Positions 44,866 through 54,179 of a stretch of 64,000 nt of DNA are shown here, one piece after another. Where the stretch lies: assembly GCA_030524175.1 (NCBI GenBank), contig JAUNHC010000021.1, positions 22,926-86,925 of the forward strand, given 5' to 3'. Positions within the stretch are counted from its first letter, which is position 1, and the number at the start of each line of letters is the position of its first letter. This stretch comes from Eubacteriales bacterium (GTDB lineage: Bacteria > Bacillota > Clostridia > Lachnospirales > Lachnospiraceae). Both the position numbers and the translations under genes were made by a program. Below the pieces are notes generated by a model, which saw nothing but the letters and a program-made list of their open reading frames with translations, made no database searches and was not told the origin of the DNA.

Positions 44866-46158
44866 TTATTCTTTATTTTCCTCAACTGCATCCAGAACTC
44901 CCTGAAGTGCATCTTCGGTAGATGTCTGTCCCTCTACGATCTGAGGCATGTTATCAAAGATCGGAGATCTCTCGTCCTGAGTCAGCAGGTCCTGAGCAGC
45001 GCCTGTAACAGCTGTTGAATCTTTCAGCATAGCAAGGGCATCTTTTTCAAGGTTTGTAAGGCTGCTTTCATCAATTGTAACACCGTTTGTCAGAGCTGTT
45101 GTTGCTGTGCCTGCAAATTCGGAAACTCTTTCATCGTTGATAAAGTAGTTGATGAAATCTATTGCCACGTCACGTTTGCTCTCGTCTTCCCAGCATTTTT
45201 TGGAGATGTACCATCCTGAAGATAATCCCGCAATGATATCTGTACTCTTACGGTCACCGTTTCCAGGAACATAAGTTACTGTAAAGTTATCAACGTCATC
45301 AGTGCCTTCTTTGATACCGCCCATTTTCCAGGAGCCGTCTACATAGAATGCGGATTTGTTTTCCAGGAAGCTCTGGAATACTTCGTCTGCTGTTGCACTG
45401 TTTGTATTTTCAGATAAAAAGCCTTTTTCGTACAGTTCTTTGATATCTTCCATACCAGCCAGCCAAGCTTTTCCTGCCTCGTCATCTATAGCAGTCGGAA
45501 GTGTTGTATGTGTTGTGAAAGAGTCATGATTGTAGATAGCATACTCAAACCAGTAATGCGGCTCTTTTGCAAGAGAAGCAGCGATTGGTGTGAAGCCTGC
45601 ATCTTTAATCTTCTGGCAGGTTTCCAGGAACTGATCCCATGTGGTCTCTGCACCCGGGATTTCTACACCGGCTTCTTCCAGGACAGCCTTGTTCACATAA
45701 AGGCCTTCCCAATATCCGTAGAACGGAACTGCATATTTCACACCGTCAACCGGAGATGCAGGAATCTTGTCATCATTCATATTGGAAGCATAATCCGGAT
45801 ATACCTCACGGATCTCATCTATGGACATTACCTTGCCTGCTTCTACAAATGGGTTGGAGTCATTTCCGTTAAAGTAGAATAATACATCCGGTTCTGCACC
45901 TGTCTCAAAGTCAGAGATAACACGAGCTTTAAATGTCTCATCTGCGCTTCCTGAGGAATCTTCTACTTTATTTCCGGTTTCTTCTTCCCATGCTTTCACA
46001 GCGTCCTGATACTCCTGTACGTTGCTCTCTGTTCCGGCAAAGGTAGTTGTTACATTCAAAGATACTCCATCATCTGCCATTACACTTGTTGCTCCCATAG
46101 GAATCATTGTTGCTGCCATTGCGCCGCATAATAATGCGCTTAAAACTTTTTTCTTCAT
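44866..46158 (-). CDS. Extracellular sugar-binding protein of CUT1 ABC transporter
   Basis: Exported solute-binding protein of 430 residues (SBP_bac_1/8 type). The N-terminus KKKVLSALLCGAMAATMIPMGATSVMADD is a signal peptide. An LLCG near residue 10 could be read as a weak lipobox, but a type I cleavage after VMA is also possible. The mature part has the GTESNVQEYQDAVKAWEEETGNKVE start and PDVLFYFNGNDSNPFVEAGKVM typical of the family. The ATG at 46158 follows GGAGGG. Ligand identity is suggested only by the nearby chitobiose-type phosphorylase. Confidence 0.92.
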   Translation of the reverse strand: MKKKVLSALLCGAMAATMIPMGATSVMADDGVSLNVTTTFAGTESNVQEYQDAVKAWEEETGNKVEDSSGSADETFKARVISDFETGAEPDVLFYFNGNDSNPFVEAGKVMSIDEIREVYPDYASNMNDDKIPASPVDGVKYAVPFYGYWEGLYVNKAVLEEAGVEIPGAETTWDQFLETCQKIKDAGFTPIAASLAKEPHYWFEYAIYNHDSFTTHTTLPTAIDDEAGKAWLAGMEDIKELYEKGFLSENTNSATADEVFQSFLENKSAFYVDGSWKMGGIKEGTDDVDNFTVTYVPGNGDRKSTDIIAGLSSGWYISKKCWEDESKRDVAIDFINYFINDERVSEFAGTATTALTNGVTIDESSLTNLEKDALAMLKDSTAVTGAAQDLLTQDERSPIFDNMPQIVEGQTSTEDALQGVLDAVEENKE

Positions 46159-46313
46159 TTCTTTCCCTCCTGAATTCATTTGCTTTTATTGGTTTGTTCC
46201 TTACACCCCGGAACTCATCTTGTAGCTATATAATACCTCCTGGAGTTGGAAATTTGAATAACTAAACCTGCCATTTGTTGTATTTTGTTGTTCCTTTTGC
46301 ACTACAAGATTAA

Positions 46314-48053
46314 TCAATCAGAGACAAGAATTGTCAATGTTGATATCACCTGCATCTCACCCAGCTTACGGATGGACAATCCGCAGGATTCATCATAAAG
46401 GATCCGGAGGCGCTGGTTAACATTGGCAATCCCCATATTTCCAGAAGATTCCTTGCTGGTATCATAATCCGGTGCAAGCAGCCTGGCCACCCGCTCTTCA
46501 TCCTCCTTGGTAAATTCTCCGTCATTAATAATATCCAGATAGAGATACTCCTCTTCTCTTCTTCCCTGGATCCGCACACATCCGCTCCCCATGGGAACAA
46601 CGCCATGCTCAATGGCATTCTCTATAATAGGCTGCATGATCAGCCTTGGAACCTTGATCTTCATGATATCTTCCGGAAGCTCCTTTTGGATGACCAGCCG
46701 CTTTCCAAGGCGCTCCGATGTGATATAAAGATAGGCATTGACATAGATCATCTCCTCTGACAGCGGAACCACCGGCATTTTTTTCCTGTCAATCGCAGCA
46801 TCCATCAGAGTAGACAGAGAACTGATCATCTTTGACACCTTCTCATTTCCGGAAAGACGTGCCTCCCAGTTAATGATCTCCAATGTATTATTCATAAAAT
46901 GAGGATTTATATGAGACTGCAGGGCCATGATCTTAGCATCCCTCAGGGCCAGCTCCTCCTCATAGATATGGTCGAACTGATATTTCAGCCGCTCTGACAT
47001 ATGGTTAAAAGATTCCCTAAGATACTCAAATTCCAGGCTGCCCGTATCACCTGCCAGCTGATAACCCAGATTTCCCCCTTCTATCTCTTTGGCACCAGCC
47101 ATCATCTGGTCTACCGGCCGTGACAGGTACTTTCTGGAAAGCCACAAGAAAAGTAAAAGCATGGGCAGAAGCAGCAGTACCATGAGGAGAACCACGTAAA
47201 TATAACCGTAAAGAGGGGTAAACAGGTCACTCTTTTTAGCATTGAGTACCAGGCTCAGTTGGAAATCACTGTCCTTCACTTTATGATAAGTGTAGGCTCT
47301 GTCCTTATGGAACATATAGGAAGCTTTTCTTTCAAAAACCAGCTCAGGAACATTATTCCATGCGGAATCATCTCCTGTTTCAATGATCGGCACCTGATTC
47401 AGATTGACTCTGACATTAAAATCCTCCTGAAATTTCAATAATGTTTCAAAACAGTAATCTACATTTATGCGGTTTACCAAAATTCCCCATGGTACAAATT
47501 TACTGTCCATCATGTTCCTGACAATATATAATCTGCCGTCCTGCTGAAAGAAGCCAACCGCTGTATCCAGAGTCTCCGCATAAGCAAGAACCTCCTCCGC
47601 ATCCTTATTAAAAAAAGTAGTAATCTGAGCAAAGCTGCCTCCTGTACTGAAATTGTAACTGGTTGTCTTATTTGTCAGCGGCTCATCCGCCAGCATAAAC
47701 ACAGCAATGGAATTATTCTTTTTCTGAGAATATTGGGAGTCCAGATATGTCTGAATTGAATTATCCAGCACACTCTTCCCCACTTCTCCCCGCTTATATT
47801 TTTTGTACTGATCATACAGGATCCTGTCATAATTGGCCTGTCTGGAATCTGCGATGACTCCTTGTATGCGCTCAACACAGATTTTTGTATTCAGCTCTAC
47901 CTGGGATATAAGACGTTCCATCTGGCTGCTTTCCTGGCTTGTAAGCATATAAGTCCCAATCGTTCCGATGATCACAAGAAACGGCAAAACCCAGTACATC
48001 AGCATTATGCTGATAAGCTTCCATTTCAGGGATGTTCTTTTTTTCTTTTTCAT
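46314..48053 (-). CDS. Sensor histidine kinase, YesM type (sugar locus)
   Basis: Membrane kinase of 579 residues. A membrane segment lies at about 13-35 and an extracellular region at about 36-280. A second membrane segment follows (VVLLMVLLLLPMLLLFLWLS), then HAMP (RPVDQMMAGAKEIEGGNLGYQL). The phosphoacceptor is H385 in QSHINPHFMNNTLEIINWEA. The ATPase part has QPIIENAIEHGVVP and GNMGIANVNQRL, with a degenerate DNG box (INDGEF). It is encoded directly upstream of the binding-protein gene and pairs with the regulator at 42218-42958. The binding protein may present ligand to it (inference). Confidence 0.92.
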   Translation of the reverse strand: MKKKKRTSLKWKLISIMLMYWVLPFLVIIGTIGTYMLTSQESSQMERLISQVELNTKICVERIQGVIADSRQANYDRILYDQYKKYKRGEVGKSVLDNSIQTYLDSQYSQKKNNSIAVFMLADEPLTNKTTSYNFSTGGSFAQITTFFNKDAEEVLAYAETLDTAVGFFQQDGRLYIVRNMMDSKFVPWGILVNRINVDYCFETLLKFQEDFNVRVNLNQVPIIETGDDSAWNNVPELVFERKASYMFHKDRAYTYHKVKDSDFQLSLVLNAKKSDLFTPLYGYIYVVLLMVLLLLPMLLLFLWLSRKYLSRPVDQMMAGAKEIEGGNLGYQLAGDTGSLEFEYLRESFNHMSERLKYQFDHIYEEELALRDAKIMALQSHINPHFMNNTLEIINWEARLSGNEKVSKMISSLSTLMDAAIDRKKMPVVPLSEEMIYVNAYLYITSERLGKRLVIQKELPEDIMKIKVPRLIMQPIIENAIEHGVVPMGSGCVRIQGRREEEYLYLDIINDGEFTKEDEERVARLLAPDYDTSKESSGNMGIANVNQRLRILYDESCGLSIRKLGEMQVISTLTILVSD

Positions 48054-48183
48054 AACCCTGCCCTCACTATGTATTTATGTTTTCCAATACCTATTTTAGC
48101 ATGTCTCCCCAAGGAATACACCAGGTTTCCAAAAGAAACACAAAAATGTAAAAAATTGCGTTATTCATAAAAACACGAAAATA

Positions 48184-48226
48184 CCGGAGGGCTGCCCTGC
48201 ATTTATCATGCACGGCAGTCCCCCGG
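48184..48226 (-). terminator. Terminator after acetyltransferase gene
   Basis: A long interrupted stem (CCGG..GGGCTGCC..GCAT with ATGC..GGCAG.CCC..CCGG), with scattered Ts after it. It separates the acetyltransferase gene from the sensor kinase gene. Confidence 0.7.
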
Positions 48227-48252
48227 CGGAAACATCATACAAACTTTATTTT

Positions 48253-48738
48253 TTAATCATCTGCTTCAACCATATTGGCATAAATACCTGGATGAGAATC
48301 CGGTATTTCCATAGCCCCAAAGCTTCGTTCATACATAGGCATAGCTTTTTCTGCAGCCCAGCCTATTATGGCATACCCATATCCTTCCTCCCGCATGGCT
48401 GCCATACATTTACGCATCAGCGCCTGCCCGATTCCCTGGGCTCTCTCTTTCTCATCTACGCCGATGGGCCCTACATAATCCTTATAAGTAGCATCATAGC
48501 AGCAAAAACCTACCACCTTTTTTTCCTTCACTGCAATATAGCAGGTGGAAGGCTGTTTCAACAGGGCCACCCGGCATTCGTCCACCCATCCCTGATGGAA
48601 ATGTTCTGCCACAAAATCAAGGATTTTTGAGGTGTCCATACCAAGAGCACGCTTAATCCGGATTCCTTTTCCCTCAAGCTTCTCATAAAGCTGAGGCATA
48701 TCTTCTATATCATAGAGTTTCACAAGCATATCTGCCAT
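48253..48738 (-). CDS. GNAT-family N-acetyltransferase
   Basis: Acetyltransferase of 161 residues. The acetyl-CoA motif A is VGPIGVDEKERAQGIGQALMRKCMAAMREEGYGYAIIG. The substrate is unknown. It lies between the phosphohexomutase and the sensor kinase, so it may act on an amino sugar from the same locus, or may be unrelated. GAGG lies 7 nt before the ATG at 48738; a second in-frame ATG is at 48729. Confidence 0.88.
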   Translation of the reverse strand: MADMLVKLYDIEDMPQLYEKLEGKGIRIKRALGMDTSKILDFVAEHFHQGWVDECRVALLKQPSTCYIAVKEKKVVGFCCYDATYKDYVGPIGVDEKERAQGIGQALMRKCMAAMREEGYGYAIIGWAAEKAMPMYERSFGAMEIPDSHPGIYANMVEADD

Positions 48739-48833
48739 TTTTCTGCCTCATTTCTGTCATCATACTTCTGCCGTTGCAACAGTTCAGGCAGGCTTGAACG
48801 CTTACCTGCCGTCACATTTTTCTTCGAAACAAA

Positions 48834-50264
48834 TTATTTCAGTTCCAGATACTGTTCAAAAATTTCACATAACTTAATAGCTTCATTCTGGGTGCTCATC
48901 TCGCAGAATATACGGAGCAGCGGCTCTGTTCCTGAGAAACGGGCAATGATCCAGCCTCCGTCTTTAAAATACACCTTACAGCCATCCAGATAGGAAACTT
49001 TCTCAATAGCGTGGGGCATCTCAGGCAGTAATTTATCTTCCATCAATATCTTATGGATCTCCACTTTTCTTTCAGCACTGAACTTGTAATCTCTCTCCTC
49101 CATAAAAATAGAACCATATTCCTGTTCAATGTCCCTGGCGATCTCAGAAAGGCGCTTTCCGGTAACTGCAATCATCTCAACAAGAAGAGCTGCTGCATAA
49201 ATACCGTCCTTTCCGTTGATATGCCCCTTCACTGTCAGACCGCCTGATGACTCTCCGCCGATAATGGCATCTGTCTCCTGCATCTTGGAGGAAATATATT
49301 TGAATCCCACCGGAACCTCATAGCACACCTGTCCGAAGCTTTCCGCCACGCGGTCCAACATATGGGTGGTAGCCACATTTCTTACAGCAGGACCTGACCA
49401 TCCCTTATATTTCACAAGATAGTAATAGAGAAGCACCAGAATATCATTGGGATGGAGGAATCTTCCGGTGTCGTCGATCACACCGATACGGTCCGCATCA
49501 CCGTCAGTTGCAATACCGATATCACAATAACGGTCCAGTACGTAATTCTGGAGGGAACGCAAAGTGGCTGCATTTGGAGCAGGAAGCTTTCCTCCGAATA
49601 AAGTGTCATGACGCTCATGGATAGTCTCCACCTCACATCTTGCAATGGACAAGATAGTCTTAAGAGATGTCTGGCTTACACCATACATAGGATCAAGGGC
49701 AACCCGCAGTCCCTTTTCACGAATAGCATCCATATTTGTCTGGGAAATTATATTGTCAATATATTCGTTAAGAGGGTTGAATTCCACAACCAAACCGGCC
49801 ATACGGGCCTTCTCATAAGGCATGGCTGTAAGGGGATTTCCTTTTTCAATACTTTCTTCTGCCAGCGCGAAATATCGTTCAATCTCCTTAGTCTGGGTTT
49901 CGTCCGCATCTCTTCCGCCCTTTGTAAATACTTTAATTCCATTATAGATAGCGGGATTATGACTGGCAGTTACCATCATACCGTAAGGAAGATCATGAGC
50001 CATCACATAATACATGATCAGCGGAGTGGGGGAGGAACGGTCTACAAACCAGCAGCGTATACCTTCTGCCGCAAAAACCTCACAGGCCCACATTACAGCC
50101 TCCTTTGCCAGAAAACGTCTGTCATAACCAATACAGATTCCCTTCTCTGTTGCACCTTCGTCTTCCATCTTCATTGCCATTGCCTTAGCAAGCTTCTGTA
50201 TATTTACTTTTGTAAATTCATCACCTATAATGGCCCTCCAGCCTCCGGTACCAAATTTTATCAT
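48834..50264 (-). CDS. Alpha-D-phosphohexomutase (phosphoglucomutase/phosphomannomutase family)
   Basis: Phosphohexomutase of 476 residues. The catalytic phosphoserine loop is VTASHNPAIYNGIKVF, the Mg loop is ATDGDADRIGVID, the sugar loop is GGESSGG, and the C-terminal phosphate-binding loop is RFSGTEPLLRIFCE. It follows the GH94 phosphorylase by 15 bp with GGAGGG before its ATG. It most likely converts the sugar-1-phosphate released by phosphorolysis to the 6-phosphate. If the phosphorylase acts on chitobiose, the substrate would be GlcNAc-1-phosphate (inference). Confidence 0.93.
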   Translation of the reverse strand: MIKFGTGGWRAIIGDEFTKVNIQKLAKAMAMKMEDEGATEKGICIGYDRRFLAKEAVMWACEVFAAEGIRCWFVDRSSPTPLIMYYVMAHDLPYGMMVTASHNPAIYNGIKVFTKGGRDADETQTKEIERYFALAEESIEKGNPLTAMPYEKARMAGLVVEFNPLNEYIDNIISQTNMDAIREKGLRVALDPMYGVSQTSLKTILSIARCEVETIHERHDTLFGGKLPAPNAATLRSLQNYVLDRYCDIGIATDGDADRIGVIDDTGRFLHPNDILVLLYYYLVKYKGWSGPAVRNVATTHMLDRVAESFGQVCYEVPVGFKYISSKMQETDAIIGGESSGGLTVKGHINGKDGIYAAALLVEMIAVTGKRLSEIARDIEQEYGSIFMEERDYKFSAERKVEIHKILMEDKLLPEMPHAIEKVSYLDGCKVYFKDGGWIIARFSGTEPLLRIFCEMSTQNEAIKLCEIFEQYLELK

Positions 50265-50279
50265 AGCATTTCCCTCCTG

Positions 50280-52670
50280 TTATCCCATCACAACTCTTAC
50301 CACGTGGGTGCTTCCGCATTCCTGTGCAGATATACTGTGCACCTGGTTTCCATCTAAATATAATTCCTTGACACCTTTGGAAACATGTCCCGGATTCTCC
50401 ACCTGTATCTCATACTCGGCTCCCCGCCATTGTCTTGTGAGCCTGAATCCATCCCATCCCTCAGGAATACAAGGATCGATCTCCAAGCTGTCCAGCTGCG
50501 GTCTGACTCCCAGCATATAATGTGTGGCAGAAAAATATGCCCAGCCGCCGGTACCCGTCATAAATGGATGACGTGCCCTGCCGTATGCGCTGTGATCCTT
50601 GCCCATGATAAACTGGCAGTAAGAATAGGGTTCTGCCTCACGGATTTCAATCTTGTCATTCTGGTAGTACGGACAGAGAGCATTGTAAAGTTCCATCGCC
50701 CTGTCTCCTCTGCCAAGCTTGCATTCTGCTGCCCATGCCCAGGGATTTGGATGGCTGAAAATAGATGCATTCTCCTTAAGTCCCGGATAAACTCTGGTGA
50801 CAAAGCCGATATCATCATCCGGCTTTGTATAAGCAGGACCGTTCAGCATAATTCCGTAAGGAGTAAACAGTTGTTCATAGACACTGTCCATGGCCTTAAT
50901 TCCCTTGTCGTAGGGCGCTGCTCCGGAAAGCACAGCCCACGCATTTGACTCCAGGTGGATCCGGCCTTCCTCGTCTTCGGCTGTTCCGATTTTTCTGCCG
51001 TTTTTGGTAATACCTCTGATATACCAGTCCTGATCCCAAAGTTCTCTGTCACATACTTCTTTCACATGTTCAGCCATAGCTGTGTATTTCTCCACATCAG
51101 CCTCATCACGCCTGTATTCTGCCAGTTCCAGGAAATTCTGCAAAGCCCAGTAATGGAGGAAGGAAACCATGGCGCTCTCACCGCCCCCAAGATTGAGGCA
51201 GTCATTCCAGTCAGCCCTAAGTCCCTTGCACACACCGTCAGCACCAACCTGCTCTGCTGAAAAGTCCAGAATACGCTTCATGTGCTCATATACGCTTCCT
51301 TCTCCGCCGTCCGCATAAGTATAAACCTCATCCAGAAAATCAAAATCACCTGTTTCCTTGATATACTCTGTGATAGAAGCGATCAGCCACAGTGCATCGT
51401 CAGAACATGTGTCCTCAAGCCCGTGAATCATATCAGACAGCTTAGGCGTCGGCACAACAGTCGGTGATTTAAACGGTTTGACTTCCTCGTCAGGATTAAA
51501 CCATTCCGGCTGGAAGAGATGAAGTCCATATCCCTGTTTTACAAGTCCGCGGAGAAGTTCCACGATCCTCTGTCTGCATTTCTCCGGATTGGAATGAGGA
51601 ACCGTCATAGCGTCCTGGGATGTATCACGGTAGCCAAGTCCTGTACGGCCTCCCACCTCAATAAAGGAGGCAAATCTGGAAAACATGACATTGATCTCCG
51701 CCTGGTACAAGGTCCACACATTGATCAAGGTATTCATTCCTTCATTTGGAGTATCAATCTGCAGCTTTGCCTGCTTCTGATTCCAGAAGTCAGCAAGCTG
51801 TGCATAAACCTCATCCACCTTCTGAGGATTTCCGTATTTGGCACGCATTTTGGCACCGTTCTCTCTTCTTCCTTCTCCCAGAAGAAAAATAACACGTACC
51901 TCTTCTCCCGGTTCTATGGTCAGCCGCTTATGTAAAGCTCCGCAATGATTATTGCCAAGCTCACTGCTGCCGCTGAGAACTCCCCGTTCCACGCCCACCG
52001 GATTATCTTCTGTATGATAAAGGCCAATGAAACTGTCTCTCAGGCAGTCATAGCTGTCCGGCTGAAAGTTTGAGGTAAAGAACTGAAACCCGAACTCCTC
52101 GTAAAACAAATCCTCTTCAATAATCCCGTCCTCATAGGAGGAACCTGTTGCATACATACTCATCTGAAAATTCTTATTATCCATCTCAATATGGTGGAAT
52201 GAAAATTCCAGATAAGAGAAAACACTTAAATTCCGCGGATGGTCATCTTCATTCTTGATACGGACATCCCAAATCTCCACCGGATCATCCATGGCAACAG
52301 ACATCTTCTGGGAAGCATGGATTTTGCTGTAATCACATTCATATACAGAATACGACATACCGTGACGGCAGGTATACTTTGCCTGGTCTAAGGGCTTACC
52401 CACAGGCTGCCATGATACGCTCCAGTAATCACCGCTGTCATCATCTCTCAGATACACATAATGCCCCGGCCGGTCCATGGGAACAGCATTTGCCCTGAAT
52501 CTGGTAATACGGTGATATTCCGGCGATTTATAAAAAATGTATCCACCAGCTGTGTGGTTCATTACCGCGCACATGTCCTTCACACCCAGATAATTAGTCC
52601 ACGATGTGGGCAGGTCTACACGGTCAATGACATATTCTTTTTTTTCATTATCAAAATGCCCGTACTGCAT
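50280..52670 (-). CDS. GH94 disaccharide phosphorylase, N,N'-diacetylchitobiose phosphorylase-like
   Basis: Glycoside hydrolase family 94 phosphorylase of 796 residues. It is cytosolic (no signal peptide) and cleaves a beta-linked disaccharide with phosphate. The whole length follows the Vibrio chitobiose phosphorylase pattern as I remember it. Shared segments are YVYLRDDDSGDYWSVSWQPV, FASFIEVGGRTGLGYRDTSQDA, the catalytic-acid motif RADWNDCLNLGGGES, EGRIHLESNAWAVLSG, ENASIFSHPNPWAWAAE and the C-terminal RQWRGAEYEIQVENP. Cellobiose phosphorylases differ at several of these. It pairs with the phosphohexomutase gene downstream and a CUT1 importer. A perfect inverted repeat covers its ribosome site. 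Confidence 0.88.
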   Translation of the reverse strand: MQYGHFDNEKKEYVIDRVDLPTSWTNYLGVKDMCAVMNHTAGGYIFYKSPEYHRITRFRANAVPMDRPGHYVYLRDDDSGDYWSVSWQPVGKPLDQAKYTCRHGMSYSVYECDYSKIHASQKMSVAMDDPVEIWDVRIKNEDDHPRNLSVFSYLEFSFHHIEMDNKNFQMSMYATGSSYEDGIIEEDLFYEEFGFQFFTSNFQPDSYDCLRDSFIGLYHTEDNPVGVERGVLSGSSELGNNHCGALHKRLTIEPGEEVRVIFLLGEGRRENGAKMRAKYGNPQKVDEVYAQLADFWNQKQAKLQIDTPNEGMNTLINVWTLYQAEINVMFSRFASFIEVGGRTGLGYRDTSQDAMTVPHSNPEKCRQRIVELLRGLVKQGYGLHLFQPEWFNPDEEVKPFKSPTVVPTPKLSDMIHGLEDTCSDDALWLIASITEYIKETGDFDFLDEVYTYADGGEGSVYEHMKRILDFSAEQVGADGVCKGLRADWNDCLNLGGGESAMVSFLHYWALQNFLELAEYRRDEADVEKYTAMAEHVKEVCDRELWDQDWYIRGITKNGRKIGTAEDEEGRIHLESNAWAVLSGAAPYDKGIKAMDSVYEQLFTPYGIMLNGPAYTKPDDDIGFVTRVYPGLKENASIFSHPNPWAWAAECKLGRGDRAMELYNALCPYYQNDKIEIREAEPYSYCQFIMGKDHSAYGRARHPFMTGTGGWAYFSATHYMLGVRPQLDSLEIDPCIPEGWDGFRLTRQWRGAEYEIQVENPGHVSKGVKELYLDGNQVHSISAQECGSTHVVRVVMG

Positions 52671-52672
52671 AA

Positions 52673-52721
52673 GAAAACCTCCTATAATTCCTATCTTATG
52701 GATTTATTATAGGAGGTTTTC
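52673..52721 (-). promoter_or_regulatory. 16-bp inverted repeat enclosing the GH94 gene ribosome site
   Basis: GAAAACCTCCTATAAT and ATTATAGGAGGTTTTC (52721-52706 and 52688-52673 on the minus strand) are a perfect 16-bp pair with a 17-nt loop. The second arm contains the GGAGG that lies 7 nt before the ATG, so in RNA the first arm would mask it. The first arm also holds TATAAT, which could be a -10 box. If so, the transcript would start inside the loop and the repeat would act as a DNA operator. Confidence 0.85.
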
Positions 52722-52774
52722 TTCCCTTAAGGAATGCTTCCTTGTGGGAAAAATTGTCTAAAATTGTGCAGTCA

Positions 52775-53377
52775 TTACTGCTGTTCTTTTACAATACGTT
52801 CAATGATATCCACACACCCTTCGTAGCCCAGCGTAGAGGTATTCAGGCATAAGTCATAATTTTCCTTTTTTCCCCATTCCTGTCCTGTGTGAAAGTAATA
52901 GTAATCCTTCCGCTGACGGTCCTTCTGGGCAATGCGGCCCGGAGCTTCCTTCTGGGAAATCTGATCCACCTTCATGATGCGGCTGATCCGTTCCTCCATA
53001 TCGGAAGCATAAATAAATACACGGAGCAGTTCACATTCATCCTTCAGGATCTGGTCGGCACATCTTCCCACAAAGACACACGGTCCCTCCTGGCTGAGCC
53101 GCTTCATGGAATCGCACTGAGCCTGATAAAGCTTATAGGGAAGCATGACTCTGTCCTGATTTGTATAACCATCTGCAAGCATGGCAATCCCAAAAAGAAA
53201 ACTGCTGTTCTTTTTCTCATCATACTCTTTCAACAGCCCCGGGCTGATCCCGTATTTCTCGGCGGCGATCAATAAAAGATTGCTGTCATAATACGGAATT
53301 CCGAGCTTCTCTGCCAACATAGAAGCCACCTGGCGTCCTCCGCTGCCGTATTGTCTGCTGATTGTAATTGTCTTCAT
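52775..53377 (-). CDS. Cytidylate kinase-like P-loop protein
   Basis: Protein of 200 residues in the cytidylate kinase-like family (PF13189). The N-terminus ITISRQYGSGGRQVASMLAEKLGIPYYDSNLL carries a GSGG P-loop variant. CVFVGRCADQILKD follows, then DMEERISRIMKVDQISQKEAPGRIAQKDRQRKDYYYFHTGQEWG with arginines resembling a kinase lid, and NYDLCLNTSTLG. The substrate is unknown. AAGGAG suits the ATG at 53377 (8 nt) better than the GTG two codons earlier. It is a single gene. Confidence 0.85.
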   Translation of the reverse strand: MKTITISRQYGSGGRQVASMLAEKLGIPYYDSNLLLIAAEKYGISPGLLKEYDEKKNSSFLFGIAMLADGYTNQDRVMLPYKLYQAQCDSMKRLSQEGPCVFVGRCADQILKDECELLRVFIYASDMEERISRIMKVDQISQKEAPGRIAQKDRQRKDYYYFHTGQEWGKKENYDLCLNTSTLGYEGCVDIIERIVKEQQ

Positions 53378-53383
53378 ATGCAC

Positions 53384-54179
53384 TGCTCCTTTCTACTTCC
53401 TATCTGTGTTTATATTTGTATTATACGATTTTTCTGACAGTTTCGCAAGGGGGTTGTGAATTTGGGGAAATTCAGAAAACCGCAAAGGGTCCGGGCGCCG
53501 GACCCTCTGCACTCCCTTCGCGCTTTTTTTGAGCCGCCTGGGATATTGAGTTAATGGAGGATGTGACAGGGGGTACTATGCCTTGGGTTGTGGAAGGGGG
53601 GGGAGGGGAGTAGCGGCGGGGTCCGCCGGGGAAAAAGATGAGTCGGAGATGGGATATGGGGGATGATGTAGGGGGAATGGGGGTTGACTTGGGGGTGGGG
53701 ATTTGGTAGAGTGGGTGTAGGTTGGATAGGAGTATGGGATTTATGAATAAAATTGTTATAGATGAGCTGAAGAGGCGAGGCGGCTCTGTGCATTTGTGTC
53801 CGATGAAGCATTGTGCGGAGCTTAAACTAATGTCTTGGTTTGTGTGTGGATAAGTTGGACAGTGGGATACTGAAACATTGATCGTGAGATGTAATGGACT
53901 GTTTGACGGGGTTTGGACGCGGCAGGATAGATAGAGCGTGACTGCTTTTATTCATCGGGAAATATGGGATTGGCAATTGGAGTGTGTACTTTGGTATATG
54001 CTTTTAGTTGTTGTGCCTGTTTCCTGATGGATTTTGAGACGGGGCGTTTTGGTTGAGGGGCTATGGGCAATGTTTTGTCATAGCTTCTTTTTTGTGCTTT
54101 TTTAAGGCTTCTGTGGAGAGAAGGGGCGGGGATACAGGATTGATTGCTTTTATACTTATTTTTGAAAGGAATGTATATT
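53384..54179. other. G-rich, gene-poor block before efflux gene
   Basis: About 800 bp without a convincing gene. From about 53440 to 53740 the plus strand is strikingly rich in G runs, including eight consecutive Gs at 53596-53603 and four spaced G4-5 runs at 53671-53700 that could form a G-quadruplex. A palindrome at 53482-53510 resembles the terminator at 55409-55435. The only long ORF here (minus strand, proline-rich) is an artefact of the G-rich sequence. A 36-codon ORF at 53743 is possible. Confidence 0.7.
53743..53853 (+). CDS. Possible 36-residue peptide, unknown function
   Basis: Plus-strand ORF beginning MNKIVIDELKRRGGSVHLC, with CPMKHC and a C-terminal WFVCG. AGGAG lies 10 nt before the ATG. 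It has a balanced amino-acid make-up, unlike the surrounding G-rich noise. I recognise no family. It could be a degraded gene fragment. Confidence 0.2.
   Translation: MNKIVIDELKRRGGSVHLCPMKHCAELKLMSWFVCG

Noticed and set aside
42959-48252. ATP-binding subunit of the sugar ABC transporter
   Set aside because: No frame in the locus has Walker A plus the LSGGQ signature; the system probably shares an ATPase encoded elsewhere.
48253-48738. Assigning the GNAT protein as an amino-sugar acetyltransferase
   Set aside because: Only location supports it; sequence shows just the acetyl-CoA fold, so no substrate is claimed.
53551-53811. 86-residue proline-rich minus-strand ORF
   Set aside because: It is the complement of G-run sequence, with low complexity, no ribosome site and no domain.
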